This document shows positions 47,395 through 58,036 of a DNA stretch of 64,000 nucleotides, piece by piece. Position numbers and translations under genes: made by a program. The stretch's first letter is position 1; each line of letters starts with the position of its first letter. The notes below the pieces were generated by a model that saw nothing but the letters and a program-made list of their open reading frames with translations, was not told the origin of the DNA and ran no database searches. The stretch lies in NCBI RefSeq assembly GCF_001952075.1, contig NZ_LXYU01000003.1, positions 248,001 to 312,000 on the forward strand, read 5' to 3'. This DNA comes from Ditibartonella apis (GTDB lineage: Bacteria; Pseudomonadota; Alphaproteobacteria; Rhizobiales; Rhizobiaceae).

Positions 47395-49344
47395 ATGGCC
47401 AAAAAAGGCAGCGATATAGACGACAACATGCCTGATAATCCGGTTGATGCAGCTCCCGGTTCACTGCGTGAAGGCATTGTCAAAAATACCCGTTTTTCCC
47501 ATCAGGCGAAGATCCTTTATATTGCTTTTTGGCATTCGCATACACGCAATACGTTGATTGCGACATTTCTGGGTATACTCGTGCTGATTATTTTAATCGG
47601 CCGCGGGCAATTGCAAATCAATGAATGGACAAAGGATTTCTGGAATGCGATCAGCCGCAAAGATTTGCACGAATTCGTTTTCCAGCTCGGTGTGTTCTTT
47701 GTTATTGCCTCGGTTCTGTTGATTTTCAACATTATCCAGACTTTTTTAAACCAATATCTCAAAATGAAATTGCGTGAAGGTTTGACCGACGATCTTATCA
47801 GTCAATGGATGCAACCAAAACGCGCATTTCGTCTGACAATGGCTGGCGAGGTTGGTGTCAATCCCGACCAGAAACTCCATGAAGATGCCCGTCATCTCGC
47901 TGAATCAACCGCTGATCTTGGCATCAACCTGTTGCAAGCAAGTGTCACATTGATCATCTTCATTCCGACTTTATGGGCAACAACGGCGGGTTTTGTTTTC
48001 AGTTTTTCAGGCTATAGTTTTCCGCTTCCCGGTTACATGATCTGGGCAGTGCTCCTCTATGTCGGTGCGGCATCCTTCCTCACATGGTTTGTTGCGCGTA
48101 ATCTGGTGACGATCAACGCCAACCGTTATGCGCGGGAGGCAGATTTGCGTGCCGCTTTGATGCACACCAACCGCTCGATTGATTCGATAACTCTGATGGG
48201 GGCGGAAAAGGACGAGAAACGCTATCTTGATGGCCGTGTGCAAAATGTTTTGAACGCTATTTGGCATATCGTTGTCGCAACGACAAAACTGACAGGCATT
48301 ACCGCCGGTTATGGCTGGGTATCGAATGTTGCTCCCTATATAATTGCTTCGCCGATCTATTTTGGAGGAGGCATTGATCTTGGAGGTCTTCAGGCTGCTG
48401 TTCAGGCCTTCAATCAGGCGCACCAATCATTGCGCTGGTTTGTCGACAATTATGGTGCTCTGGCCGATTGGCGCGCAACAATGCTGCGTGTTGCAACATT
48501 CAGGCAGGCTGTTGTGCAAATGGATGGTGTCGACCGCCTGAAGGGCGAGCATATCACGGTCAAAACCAATGATTCCGATATTATGACCTTCGACAATCTG
48601 TTGATCCGCACAGCCAATGGCAAATTGACTTTGACACCGGAAAATCTGGCAATCAAGCGCGGGCAAAACACGCTGATCTATGCGCCGCAAGATGTTGATA
48701 AAACCATTCTATACCATGCGCTTGCAGGGCTCTGGCCGTGGGGGCAGGGCACAGTAGGGCTTCCCAATTCGGGTTTACCCAATTACATTCCCGACGCACC
48801 TTATATTCCGCCGGGCACATTGCGCACGGTTCTTCTCTATCCGGCAACAAATAAAAATCCGACAGATGAAGAAATTGAACGCGCTCTCGAAATCACCGGT
48901 TTGAGTGATTATTTTTCCGCGCTTGATGAGGAAAACGTCGATTGGGAGAGACGTCTTAATGATGTTGAACGCCGTTCGATTGCTTTTGCACGCGTGCTTC
49001 TCACAGATCCGGAGTGGATCGTTGCCAATCAGGTGATGGATGGCATTGACGAAACTGTACGCAAACGTATTGCCTCGGTTGTCTTCCAACATTTGAAAAA
49101 TACAACTTTTGTCTATATCAGCCGTCGCAATGACGAAAGCTATCTGTTCGACGTGATTGTGGAAGTAAAATTCGAACCTTCCGAACAGGCTTTGTCAAAG
49201 AGCGAAAAAGAAATGCCAAAAAGTGAGCCGACGGATGGCACTTCGGAAGCTCAACCAATAGACACTGAAACAACGGGCATTAAGACCACAAAGGCTTCAG
49301 AAATTTCGCCTGCAAAAGATACAGATGAAGAGCCAAAAAAATAA
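47395..49344 (+). CDS. BacA/SbmA-BclA-type ABC protein with degenerate ATPase
   Basis: A 649-residue membrane protein with the SbmA/BacA-type membrane domain (about residues 40-380; QINEWTKDFWNAISRKDLHEF, NPDQKLHEDARHLAESTADLG and TNRSIDSITLMGAEKDEKRYL are typical) joined to an ABC ATPase domain. Relatives with intact ATPases (Rhizobium BclA, Mycobacterium Rv1819c) import peptides or vitamin B12. Here every ATPase motif is altered. Walker A reads YAPQDVDKTIL instead of GPSGSGKSSL. The signature reads LNDVERRSIAFAR, not LSGGE. The Walker B region reads IVANQVMDGID where LFLDEATSALD is expected, so Asp-Glu becomes Asn-Gln. The H-loop reads SRRND instead of GHR. A non-hydrolysing, perhaps proton-driven transporter is inferred. 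The last 60 residues are a charged, disordered tail. Confidence 0.85.
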   Translation: MAKKGSDIDDNMPDNPVDAAPGSLREGIVKNTRFSHQAKILYIAFWHSHTRNTLIATFLGILVLIILIGRGQLQINEWTKDFWNAISRKDLHEFVFQLGVFFVIASVLLIFNIIQTFLNQYLKMKLREGLTDDLISQWMQPKRAFRLTMAGEVGVNPDQKLHEDARHLAESTADLGINLLQASVTLIIFIPTLWATTAGFVFSFSGYSFPLPGYMIWAVLLYVGAASFLTWFVARNLVTINANRYAREADLRAALMHTNRSIDSITLMGAEKDEKRYLDGRVQNVLNAIWHIVVATTKLTGITAGYGWVSNVAPYIIASPIYFGGGIDLGGLQAAVQAFNQAHQSLRWFVDNYGALADWRATMLRVATFRQAVVQMDGVDRLKGEHITVKTNDSDIMTFDNLLIRTANGKLTLTPENLAIKRGQNTLIYAPQDVDKTILYHALAGLWPWGQGTVGLPNSGLPNYIPDAPYIPPGTLRTVLLYPATNKNPTDEEIERALEITGLSDYFSALDEENVDWERRLNDVERRSIAFARVLLTDPEWIVANQVMDGIDETVRKRIASVVFQHLKNTTFVYISRRNDESYLFDVIVEVKFEPSEQALSKSEKEMPKSEPTDGTSEAQPIDTETTGIKTTKASEISPAKDTDEEPKK

Positions 49345-50193
49345 GTTTGGAGATTTGGCTACTGCCAAACAAAACGGAAAGCCGCTGAGGGGGGTAAAAA
49401 CGCAAAAACCATTTCTTTTTTGGTCATTGTTTTTATGTGCGGTGGTTTTGTAGAAGTGTCTGTTGCGGATAGCAGTGTTTTAACCAATGGGAAGCCTTTT
49501 ACTCATTCGAGATTAGCCTCAACGTCAGGAAAAAATAGTTTAGCGGCAAGATTGCGGCAATTCAACGATCAGTATTCAAAAACGGCTTTTTTAAAAAATG
49601 CTTTTTAGTGAAATTTTGTCCAAGTAAAGTTCTTTCCCGATAGCTATTTTGAAAGAGAAATGCTTTTAGCGTTTCAAGCGCGCCCCGGAACCTCGAATCA
49701 AACTTGAAAAGGAGGGAGACGCAAAAGTCCGCTCGGGCAAGTTGTGTTTTAAAAGCTCATGGAGAATAAAATCAAAACCGGACGCACTTGAAAACGTCCT
49801 CTTAAAAATGCGCAAGCAGGCTTTTAAAACCGGTATTGCTGGCAACGGTTTTGAGTTTATTTCAAATTATAAAAGAGCACTATCGCCCAAGTTTTTCCGT
49901 GAAAGCTGTCGTGGAGGGGATAAAGATGAAAGAGCACAAAACGGAACAGGTTTCAAAGTAAAGCGGCGAAAGGGGAAACTTTTGGATAAGCAGGGTCTTC
50001 TTCGGATAACAGCATTTTCCCGAAATCACTATAAATCCTGAAGTCCATTATAAACCGTGAAGAATAAACCGTGAAGAGCATGATAAACCTTGGGCAGCGT
50101 TACAGATGTCGGTTTTTCGTGGAAAAGAAGCGGGTGGCCGGCTGGCGGAATTTTTGAACTGCCGGATAATTGCTTTATTACAAATTTCAAAAC
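49345..50193. other. Long intergenic region between BacA-like gene and ftrD
   Basis: 849 bases between convergent genes. Two plus-strand ORFs (62 codons at 49420, 99 codons at 49742) have no recognisable motif or coding character and are not called. No clear terminator for ftrD was found. The region contains several short AAAACCGG motifs. Confidence 0.4.
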
Positions 50194-51570
50194 TTACCAG
50201 CCCCAGAACATCAGCCACCATGCATAGACAATGGGGACACAAGAAAAAGCAAAGAGGAAAAAGCTCAGATATTTGCGGATGAGGTTTCCAGGTGTTCTTT
50301 GTAAAATTCGTGCCGCCAGGCAAAGGCTCCAGAGTGATGTCAAAGCGAGAATGAAAGCACGTGCATCAGAAAGCCACCAGAAGGTCACGCCGTCATACAT
50401 CAAAAGCTTGACTGTCGTTGCTGAAAGCCCCAAAAATATGCCAGCTGCTGCCAGTGGCAAAAATGCTTGTGCCAAATGATGAAAGAGTGTTGGCGAACGC
50501 ATAAACGAGGCAATAGCCCACAGAATGAGCGTTAAAAATGTGCCAAAAAGCACGCCGCTTCCAAGAATGTAACTTGCAACACAAAAACCGTCCACCCAGT
50601 TGAAGCTGTCATTATTGGCAGGGTGGTTTGTCAAAATCCACCACGGAGCTGTCGGGTCAAGTGGCCAGTAAATATCATGGTTGACCAGCCATTCGGCTAT
50701 CGCCTGTTTGAAGGTTACAAACCACGGGCTTACAGTCCACGTAAATGCACCGATCGCAACGCCGATCATGCCGAAAAGCAGTAGCCTTGCTTCCCATGGA
50801 TTGGCGTGTTTATCGACACCATAGACGACGACTTCTTCCATGACAGAGCGCGGCTTTAACGCCACAGCATCACGAAAACCGGCACAACGCGCACACATGT
50901 GGCAGGCATTGACGCCATGAAGCTGATGAATATTGATCATAGGCGGGCAATTCGGGTTATCCTGACGAGCGCCACAATAATGTGCCCATTTTTCCTGATC
51001 GGTTTTGAAAGAAATAGGAGCAAGGCGGGAAAGCAGGTTGAAAACACCATTAACCGGACAAAGATAACGACACCAGACACGCGTACCTTTACCAAAGAAA
51101 AAGCCGATGGTCATTGCCGCAAGCGTCGAGCCGCCCAGAATGAGAAGCGCTGCTTCGGCATAATCGTAAACGCTTATCAATTGCCCATAAAGTGTCGTGA
51201 GAATAAAGGCGACAGTCGGCCAGCCACGCCATTTAAGCCAGCGCGGAATGTTGTAATTACGCCCGACCTTGCGGCTGGTATATTCGGCCAAAGCACCTTC
51301 CGGGCAAAAAACACCGCACCACAAACGTCCGATGAACAGCATGGAAAGAATAACGAATGGCCACCAGATTCCCCAAAATACGAATTGGGCAAAAAGAACA
51401 AGATTGCCAAGAATATGTTCCTGACGTGGTGGCAGCGGCAGGAATGGCGGGATGACAAGCAAAAAAAGATAAATGACAACAACACACCACTGGATAGACT
51501 GGATCACTGTTCTATGACGTTGCATAGAAGTGCCCAGTTTATAAACGGCAGTGGAAAGAATGCGTGACAT
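50194..51570 (-). CDS. ftrD: FtrD: 4Fe-4S polyferredoxin of ferrous iron uptake
   Basis: Membrane-bound iron-sulfur protein of the Brucella-type FtrABCD ferrous iron system, thought to pass electrons across the inner membrane for the Ftr1 permease. The 458-residue protein has several helices and three Cys clusters: WCGVFCPEGALAE near 84 (NapH-like), WCRYLCPVNGVFNLL near 168, and CHMCARCAGFRDA near 218, with GARQDNPNCPP between. The order downstream of ftrC (19-base gap) fits the Brucella operon. By itself the protein would resemble NapH/CcoG-type ferredoxins. Confidence 0.9.
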   Translation of the reverse strand: MSRILSTAVYKLGTSMQRHRTVIQSIQWCVVVIYLFLLVIPPFLPLPPRQEHILGNLVLFAQFVFWGIWWPFVILSMLFIGRLWCGVFCPEGALAEYTSRKVGRNYNIPRWLKWRGWPTVAFILTTLYGQLISVYDYAEAALLILGGSTLAAMTIGFFFGKGTRVWCRYLCPVNGVFNLLSRLAPISFKTDQEKWAHYCGARQDNPNCPPMINIHQLHGVNACHMCARCAGFRDAVALKPRSVMEEVVVYGVDKHANPWEARLLLFGMIGVAIGAFTWTVSPWFVTFKQAIAEWLVNHDIYWPLDPTAPWWILTNHPANNDSFNWVDGFCVASYILGSGVLFGTFLTLILWAIASFMRSPTLFHHLAQAFLPLAAAGIFLGLSATTVKLLMYDGVTFWWLSDARAFILALTSLWSLCLAARILQRTPGNLIRKYLSFFLFAFSCVPIVYAWWLMFWGW

Positions 51571-51589
51571 TTGTTTTAAAAATTTGGTT

Positions 51590-52441
51590 TCAGGAAGCTT
51601 TCAATGTTGTACGGGCGACAGTTTTTCCCGGTTTCCTGTTGCAAAGGACAATGGCTGCAACCCAGTAGATCGCCAATACAACGACTTGCATCAAAGACGG
51701 TTCCGCATGGTAACCTGTAAGACCTGTCAATGTGCTGTTATCGGGAATGAGCCAGCTTGTGCTCCACAACGGATCATCCATGAAGCTATATAGCCATTCC
51801 GGTAAATCATAAGCGGAAATTTGTGCCGCAGCTTTGTCGAATGCGGTGATCAGCAATCCCCCGCCAATGAGCAGAAGGACGAATTCACTTCCTAAAAAGA
51901 ACCATCTCCACGGTATGATTTTGGAAAATTTTTGCAAAAGCCAGAAGGTCAAGAGCGCCAGTATAAAGCCCAGCACGCCACCCAGAATGAACATACCGAG
52001 CGACGCACCATTTTGTTGCGCACCGACACCGGCAAGGAACACCACCGTTTCCGATCCTTCACGGGCAACGGCAATCATGGCAAGAAGCATAATGCCGAAA
52101 CCACCGGAAGTTTGCAGGCTTTCGGCTGCTTCACGTTCCAATGTATGTTTCATCGAAGCACCGTGGTGATGCATCCAGACAATCATTTGCATAATGAGAA
52201 GGGCGGCAACTGCCATCATGGCGGTGAAGAACCATTCCCCGCCGGGGCCTGCAAACCATGTGCCTGCAACGTAGAAGAGAACGGCAAGAAGACCGGCAAG
52301 AACCAGCCCCAAAGCTGTTCCCGTCCACAACCGGTTTTTAAGGGTTAAAAGATTTTCGCGCCGCAACCACGTATAAAGGATGCCGATAACGAGTAGCGCT
52401 TCAATGCTTTCACGCCAGACGATGAAAAGAGGTGCACCCAT
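51590..52441 (-). CDS. ftrC: FtrC: Ftr1-type iron permease
   Basis: Inner-membrane iron permease of the OFeT/FTR1 family, 283 residues with about seven helices. The two REXXE iron-carrying motifs are present: RESIE near residue 10-14 and REGSE near 127-131, each in a membrane helix. The ATG at 52441 places the first motif at the expected depth. ftrB lies 11 bases upstream and ftrD 19 bases downstream, so they are co-transcribed. In relatives the permease works with a periplasmic iron-binding protein and a copper-type protein, both encoded here. Confidence 0.95.
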   Translation of the reverse strand: MGAPLFIVWRESIEALLVIGILYTWLRRENLLTLKNRLWTGTALGLVLAGLLAVLFYVAGTWFAGPGGEWFFTAMMAVAALLIMQMIVWMHHHGASMKHTLEREAAESLQTSGGFGIMLLAMIAVAREGSETVVFLAGVGAQQNGASLGMFILGGVLGFILALLTFWLLQKFSKIIPWRWFFLGSEFVLLLIGGGLLITAFDKAAAQISAYDLPEWLYSFMDDPLWSTSWLIPDNSTLTGLTGYHAEPSLMQVVVLAIYWVAAIVLCNRKPGKTVARTTLKAS

Positions 52442-52452
52442 TTTCTGCTCTC

Positions 52453-52776
52453 CTATTTTACGTTAATGTCAAAACCGGCCATATCCATGTGAAATTCGTC
52501 AATAAAATGGTAGCTTCCGGCTTTAAGCGGATGAATAACAACAAAAGATTCAACACCGGCACCTAAAACTTTTTCGACCCTCATGGACAGGTTTTCAAAT
52601 TCCGCGGGGCCGGAGCCGATATTTTTGACTGAAATCTTGAAACGTTGCCCTGCCGGAACCTCGATTGATTGTGGTTCGAAAACGCCATCCTTGATGGTGA
52701 CATTATAGACCGACAGTTCATCCGCTCCGGCAAAGAGGGGAAAAAGACAGAACAACAAAACCAATATTGCACGCAT
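52453..52776 (-). CDS. ftrB: FtrB: cupredoxin-like periplasmic protein
   Basis: A small exported protein, 107 residues. Signal peptide MRAILVLLFCLFPLFAGA is followed by a cupredoxin fold (VYNVTIKDGVFEPQSIEVPAGQRFKI, then FENLSMRVEKVLGAG and GSYHFIDEFH). In Brucella, FtrB is proposed to oxidise ferrous iron for the permease. Candidate metal ligands are the Glu/Met pair in ENLSM and the His residues in YHFIDEFH. It begins 273 bases after ftrA, and that gap contains two hairpins, so expression may drop from ftrA to ftrB. Confidence 0.9.
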   Translation of the reverse strand: MRAILVLLFCLFPLFAGADELSVYNVTIKDGVFEPQSIEVPAGQRFKISVKNIGSGPAEFENLSMRVEKVLGAGVESFVVIHPLKAGSYHFIDEFHMDMAGFDINVK

Positions 52777-53049
52777 AATAAAACCCTTTTTAACCGAAAC
52801 AGGCTTGTCGATCTAACGCTTGCCTTTCAAGAACAAGACTATTGCCTGCTAAAACGACCCCGTTAAAAAGCAAGACCGGCTGTGGAGGTCACAACGGCCG
52901 GTCTGCTCGGAGGGTTACTTGTAATTGTGGACGATCGAAAGTAAACCCCGACTTGACAAACAGGTCCCGATCTTTGGGGATAAGGTCAAGAAAAAAGACC
53001 TTATCCGCTGTTAGTTTCAGGCAAACGTTTTTGCCTGTTTCAAAATTAA
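52777..53049 (-). promoter_or_regulatory. Hairpins in the ftrA-ftrB gap
   Basis: CAGGCAAA / TTTGCCTG (53018-53025 with 53030-53037) lies 12 bases after the ftrA stop, and GGATAAGGTC / GACCTTATCC (52978-52987 with 52997-53006) is a perfect 10-base stem. Neither has a T run downstream on the minus strand. They could stabilise the ftrA end of the transcript or reduce read-through into ftrBCD. Confidence 0.5.
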
Positions 53050-53583
53050 TCAATAACCGCCTTTTTTGCCGGTTCCTGCATAAGTGAAGTCATATTCAAC
53101 CACACATTTGTCGAACCATGGGCCAACGCCGGTTTCCTTGTCGACATGGCGGCCGAACATTGATTCTTTTGATGGCGGCAAAATCGTGTATTTCAAATGA
53201 TATTTACCTGCGCCATCAAGCTTGATGTTTTCTCCATAGTGCGGGCCATCATTGGCAACCATCGGGTGAAAATGGCCGCTCAAAGGCTCTTTTGCACCTT
53301 CCTTGGTCAATTCATAGGAAACCTGAAGATAAGGTGCCCATGCACCTTCCGGAAGGCCGTTCTTGTTGTCTTCTGTTGCATGAATATCGGCCTCGAGGTG
53401 GATATCCGACTTGGCCGCCGCGAGCATAATGCCTTCCGGTTCCATTTCGATCGGTTGCAGATAGACAGCTGCAATTTCCAAACCTCCGCAATGCTGTGGT
53501 TCGCCAATCGGGTATTCCACAGCCAGAGCCGGTGTTGCAAATAGAGTGCAGGAAGTAGCCAAAATAAGTTTGTTTAAACGCAT
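53050..53583 (-). CDS. ftrA: FtrA: P19-type periplasmic iron-binding protein
   Basis: Periplasmic metal-binding protein of the P19/Tpd family that delivers ferrous iron to the permease, 177 residues. The signal peptide ends ALA before VEYPIGEP. Metal ligands match P19: His in EPQHCGGL near residue 30, Met/Glu in IEMEPEGIM near 45, and His in the HLEADIHAT and SGHFHPMVANDGPHYG blocks. ATG at 53583 follows GAGGG; an upstream in-frame start at 53622 adds 13 residues that do not belong to the signal peptide. It is the first gene of ftrABCD. A palindrome upstream could be an iron operator. Confidence 0.94.
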   Translation of the reverse strand: MRLNKLILATSCTLFATPALAVEYPIGEPQHCGGLEIAAVYLQPIEMEPEGIMLAAAKSDIHLEADIHATEDNKNGLPEGAWAPYLQVSYELTKEGAKEPLSGHFHPMVANDGPHYGENIKLDGAGKYHLKYTILPPSKESMFGRHVDKETGVGPWFDKCVVEYDFTYAGTGKKGGY

Positions 53584-53599
53584 GATATATCCCTCAGAA

Positions 53600-53676
53600 T
53601 AAAACATGACTATATATATCATCTTTTATTGAAAGCGCAAATTCAAAATTTACCAAAATTATCAAGTTCATTGATA
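53600..53676 (-). promoter_or_regulatory. ftrA promoter and palindromic operator candidate
   Basis: On the minus strand TTGCGC, a 16-base spacer and TATATA precede ftrA. Upstream of it lies TATCAA-N5-TTGATA (53660-53676), a perfect palindrome of 6-base arms. Related ATTGATA words recur near 53843. Iron regulators in this order (Irr, RirA) are candidates but the sequence does not match a site I can assign with confidence. Confidence 0.4.
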
Positions 53677-54283
53677 AAACTTATAAATAAGGCAAAAATT
53701 TTCTGGTGAATTTTAATTTATTAATTTAAATTTTTGCGAAAATTGAATGATTAGCCGACATAGTTACGTCATGAAAAACGTATATCATAATATAAAAAAT
53801 TTATAGAAAATATTGATAATAAAATTATGAAATAATTATCATTGATAAAATAAAAAACATGAATTGATAAATTCGGAAAATATCATTTTTATATTTTTTA
53901 ATAAAACAAGTTTACTGATTATTCCACTTTTGTTTGAGAATAGGGATATGGATGACGTAAGTACGAGAAAACCTGAAACATGTTTCGTGCGCGATAAAGG
54001 AGCCGACGGGGTAAATGCACTTACGTTACGGAAATAAAAGTCGCAAAAAATAGAAAAGCGTCACGGATATCGGAATGTAAAAGGGTAAAAGTTGAAAAAA
54101 TAAATGAACAAGAATTTTCGGACTATCTAATGCTGTTTTCAAAAAACGGGAAATATGAATTTTTTTAACCCGTAGAAACACGACTGAGACATCAAACAAT
54201 GGTGTTTTGGAATGGTCGACTGGTAATCAAGAAACAGCTGGAAAACAGAGCGGAACAGGGAAAACAAAAAAGATAATGCCGTT

Positions 54284-54324
54284 AAAAAATGCCGCGGCGA
54301 AAGCGTTTCTCACTTTTGCCGCGG
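54284..54324 (-). terminator. Terminator of carB
   Basis: CCGCGGC / GCCGCGG (54292-54298 and 54318-54324), extended by partly paired bases, then CATTTTTTAAC on the minus strand. It starts 8 bases past the carB stop codon. Confidence 0.85.
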
Positions 54325-54331
54325 AAAAAAA

Positions 54332-57300
54332 TTATTCGGTATATTCTTGCAGAGAACGCACCTCGATCGTGCCATTCTGCAAAGCCTCAATTGCATCGAC
54401 AACGGATACAGCACCCGACATGGTGGTGTAATAAGGCACTTTTTGCATCAATGCTGCCCGACGCAGCGACTTTGAATCGGAAATTGCACTGGCTGTGTCG
54501 GTCGTATTAAAGACGATCTGAACCTGGCGGTTGCGGATAGCATCCTCGATATGCGGACGCCCTTCAAGAACCTTGTTGATCTTTTTGGCTTTCACACCAT
54601 GTTCCTCAAGGAATTTTTGCGTTCCGGTTGTTGCAAGGATTGAAAAACCGAGTTTTGCCATGCGCTTGACGGCGCCAAGCACGCGGATCTTGTCATCATC
54701 CTTGACTGACACAAACAATGTGCCTTCACGTGGAAGATCGTTACCTGCGCCAAGTTGTGCCTTGGCATAGGCAAGGGCAAAGCTGTAATCAAGCCCCATC
54801 ACTTCGCCAGTCGAGCGCATTTCCGGCCCTAGCAAAGTATCGACACCCTGGAAGCGGGCAAACGGGAAGACAGCTTCTTTCACAGCGATATGCGGTTTTT
54901 TCTGAACTTTGGGGTAACCGCCATAACGATTGACAGCGTTTTCAAGTTTATCACCCGTCATAATGCGAGCGGCAATCTTGGCAATCGGCCGTCCGATTGT
55001 TTTGGCAACAAATGGAACCGTGCGGGAAGCGCGCGGGTTTACCTCGAGAATATAGATAACACCTTCCTTCACGGCATATTGCACATTCATCAAACCGCCA
55101 ACATGAAGCGCTTTGGCGAGCTCAATCGTCTGGCGTTTCAACTCTTCAACGATTTCAGGTGATAATGTGTGAACCGGAAGCGAACAGGCCGAGTCGCCCG
55201 AGTGGATGCCGGCTTCCTCGATATGCTCCATAATACCGGCTACGAAAGTATCTTCTCCATCGCACAGGCAGTCGACATCAACCTCGATTGCATTGGTGAG
55301 GTAGGTATCGAAAAGAAGAGGATTCTTGCCGAGAAGTGTATTGATCTGTCCGGTTTTGTCATTCGGGTAATGAGCTTTGATTTCTTCCGGTACCAGTTCG
55401 GGAACAGTGTCCAGAAGATAGGATTGCAAGTTGCGCTCGTCATGAATGATCTGCATAGCCCGCCCGCCAAGCACATAAGAGGGGCGCACAACCAACGGAA
55501 AACCGAGATCATTGGCAACAAGGCGTGCTTGTTCAACCGAATAGGCAATGCCGTTTTTGGGCTGCGTCAGATCAAGCTTGATGAGCAATTTCTGGAAGCG
55601 GTCGCGGTCTTCGGCAAGATCGATTGCATCCGGTGAGGTACCGAGAATCGGAATGCCGTATTTTTCAAGCGAGGCGGCAAGTTTTAGCGGCGTCTGGCCA
55701 CCGAACTGGACAATAACACCAACAAGCTCGCCTTTTTCTTTTTCCGCTTCGAGAATTGATAGCACATCTTCGGCAGTCAACGGTTCGAAATAAAGTCGGT
55801 CGGACGTATCATAATCTGTCGAGACAGTTTCCGGATTGCAATTGACCATAATGGCTTCATAGCCGGCATCATGGAGTGCAAAAGCTGCGTGACAACAGCA
55901 ATAATCGAATTCGATACCTTGTCCGATACGATTTGGTCCGCCACCAAGGATAACCACTTTTTTACGGTCGGATACATTGGCTTCCGAACGCATCTTGCCG
56001 GCGAAAGGAACTTCGTAAGTCGAATACATATAAGCAGTCGGTGAAGCAAATTCGGCAGCACAAGTATCAACGCGCTTATAAACCGGCTTTACATTGAGTT
56101 CATGGCGCGCTTTTGTGACTTCTTCTGTCTCCAAGCCGGTGAGGCTGCCAAGTCGCGCGTCGGAAAAGCCCATGGATTTGAGCATACGGAAATTTTTTGC
56201 ATCCTTCGGCAGGCCTTGTTCGCGCACGCGTTGTTCCATATCGACAATCGATGCGATCTGTTCAAGGAACCACGGGTCAATTTTGCTGATCTGGTGGATT
56301 TCGTTTAACGACATCCCCATGCGCATAGCCTGCGCAACATAACGCAAACGATCAGGTGTCGGTGTGCCGATCGCCGCACGGATGGCATTTTTCTCGTCGC
56401 CTTCTGCGTGTTCGGGAATGGCAATGTCATCAAGGCCGGTCAAGCCGGTTTCAAGACCGCGCAAGGCTTTTTGTAAAGATTCCTGAAAAGTACGGCCGAT
56501 TGCCATAACTTCGCCGACCGATTTCATGGCGGTGGTCAAAGTATGCGAGGCACCGGGGAATTTTTCAAAGGCAAAACGCGGGATTTTCGTAACAATATAG
56601 TCGATTGATGGCTCGAACGAAGCCGGTGTGGCTCCGCCGGTAATGTCGTTTTCCAATTCGTCCAATGTGTAGCCGACTGCAAGTTTTGCCGCGACCTTGG
56701 CAATCGGAAAACCGGTGGCTTTCGAGGCGAGAGCGGAAGAACGAGAAACACGCGGATTCATCTCGATCACAATCAGCCGGCCGTTTTCCGGATTGACCGC
56801 AAATTGCACATTGGAGCCGCCGGTTTCGACGCCGATTTCACGTAAAACCGCAATCGATGCATTGCGCATCATCTGATATTCTTTGTCGGTCAAAGTCAGA
56901 GCCGGTGCGATGGTAATTGAATCACCGGTGTGAACACCCATCGGATCAAGATTTTCAATCGAGCAGACAATGATGCAGTTGTCTTTCTTATCGCGGACAA
57001 CTTCCATCTCGAATTCTTTCCAGCCCAGAACACTTTCTTCAACAAGCACTTCTGTGGTTGGCGAGGCTTCAAGTCCGCGTTCGATAATTTCGTAAAATTC
57101 CGAACGGTTATAGGCAATGCCGCCGCCTGTTCCGCCAAGTGTGAAAGACGGACGGATAATTGCCGGAAGCCCGACTACGTCAAGAGCTTGTCCGGCTTTT
57201 CCTGTGGCATGGGCAATGTAACGCTGCTTGCGGTCGCTTTCACCCAGATGCCAATCATGTTCAAGCTTTTCAAGCGCTTTATCAAGCGCATCGCCTTCAA

Positions 57301-57817
57301 GTTCGGCAATAAGCTTGTCGCGCATTGCGTCGTGGCGCTTACGGTCCTCTTCCTTGATTTCGGTTGCGTTGGCAAGCATCGACTTTGGTGTTTCAAGCCC
57401 GATTTTTGCCATAGCTTCACGGAACAATGCACGGTCTTCGGCTTTGTCGATTGCCTTGGCATCAGCACCGATCATCTCTACATGATAGCGTTCGAGAACA
57501 CCCATGCGTTTTAACGACAAAGCCGTGTTCAACGCGGTTTGGCCACCCATGGTGGGAAGCAGTGCATCCGGCTTTTCCCGGGCAATAATCTTGGCAACAA
57601 CTTCCGGTGTTATCGGCTCGATATAGGTTGCATCGGCGAGATCAGGGTCTGTCATGATTGTCGCCGGATTGGAGTTGACCAGAATGATCCGGTAGCCTTC
57701 TTCCTTCAAGGCTTTGCAGGCTTGCGTTCCCGAATAGTCGAATTCGCAGGCTTGACCGATGACAATAGGTCCCGCACCGATGATGAGAATGGATTTTATA
57801 TCTGTGCGTTTTGGCAT
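54332..57817 (-). CDS. carB: Carbamoyl-phosphate synthase large subunit
   Basis: Makes carbamoyl phosphate from bicarbonate, ammonia (from CarA) and two ATP, feeding arginine and pyrimidine synthesis. The 1161-residue protein is longer than E. coli CarB (1073) because of insertions, mainly near residues 147-205 in the first ATP-grasp domain. Both homologous halves are visible: [22 protein letters not shown] at the start, ATP-grasp 1 with [20 protein letters not shown], the second half from [21 protein letters not shown] near 655, [17 protein letters not shown], and the C-terminal allosteric MGS domain. It is separated from carA by 3.3 kb holding two unrelated genes, as is usual in Rhizobiales. 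Confidence 0.97.
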   Translation of the reverse strand: MPKRTDIKSILIIGAGPIVIGQACEFDYSGTQACKALKEEGYRIILVNSNPATIMTDPDLADATYIEPITPEVVAKIIAREKPDALLPTMGGQTALNTALSLKRMGVLERYHVEMIGADAKAIDKAEDRALFREAMAKIGLETPKSMLANATEIKEEDRKRHDAMRDKLIAELEGDALDKALEKLEHDWHLGESDRKQRYIAHATGKAGQALDVVGLPAIIRPSFTLGGTGGGIAYNRSEFYEIIERGLEASPTTEVLVEESVLGWKEFEMEVVRDKKDNCIIVCSIENLDPMGVHTGDSITIAPALTLTDKEYQMMRNASIAVLREIGVETGGSNVQFAVNPENGRLIVIEMNPRVSRSSALASKATGFPIAKVAAKLAVGYTLDELENDITGGATPASFEPSIDYIVTKIPRFAFEKFPGASHTLTTAMKSVGEVMAIGRTFQESLQKALRGLETGLTGLDDIAIPEHAEGDEKNAIRAAIGTPTPDRLRYVAQAMRMGMSLNEIHQISKIDPWFLEQIASIVDMEQRVREQGLPKDAKNFRMLKSMGFSDARLGSLTGLETEEVTKARHELNVKPVYKRVDTCAAEFASPTAYMYSTYEVPFAGKMRSEANVSDRKKVVILGGGPNRIGQGIEFDYCCCHAAFALHDAGYEAIMVNCNPETVSTDYDTSDRLYFEPLTAEDVLSILEAEKEKGELVGVIVQFGGQTPLKLAASLEKYGIPILGTSPDAIDLAEDRDRFQKLLIKLDLTQPKNGIAYSVEQARLVANDLGFPLVVRPSYVLGGRAMQIIHDERNLQSYLLDTVPELVPEEIKAHYPNDKTGQINTLLGKNPLLFDTYLTNAIEVDVDCLCDGEDTFVAGIMEHIEEAGIHSGDSACSLPVHTLSPEIVEELKRQTIELAKALHVGGLMNVQYAVKEGVIYILEVNPRASRTVPFVAKTIGRPIAKIAARIMTGDKLENAVNRYGGYPKVQKKPHIAVKEAVFPFARFQGVDTLLGPEMRSTGEVMGLDYSFALAYAKAQLGAGNDLPREGTLFVSVKDDDKIRVLGAVKRMAKLGFSILATTGTQKFLEEHGVKAKKINKVLEGRPHIEDAIRNRQVQIVFNTTDTASAISDSKSLRRAALMQKVPYYTTMSGAVSVVDAIEALQNGTIEVRSLQEYTE

Positions 57818-58036
57818 GGCAGCATCCTATCGCAAACACCCGCGCAGAAAAAACTGGCAGGTTCAACATTTCTTTTTTTAAGGCTAAGCCTGCCTTATAG
57901 GTAAAGTCGCAAGGAAAGTAACCCCCTAAATTTTGCTTTTCCTAATTTTTTTTGCTTTACTGTCGGGGGGAGCCTTCTCTTCTTGGAGGAAGAAGTTATA
58001 TGCTCTTTAATGAAATAAGCACTGGGAGAGAGGCTT

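Larger units (their letters stand above)
53584..54331. other. AT-rich region between ftrA and carB
   Basis: 748 bases of very AT-rich DNA. It contains the ftrA promoter and operator candidates at its left end and the carB terminator at its right end. No gene seen in between. Confidence 0.45.

Noticed and set aside
49420..49608. 62-codon ORF with a hydrophobic start
   Set aside because: Starts with a short signal-like stretch but has no lipobox or clear ribosome site, and the rest looks random.
49742..50041. 99-codon ORF in the gap before ftrD
   Set aside because: No motif, no ribosome site of note, composition like non-coding sequence of the region.
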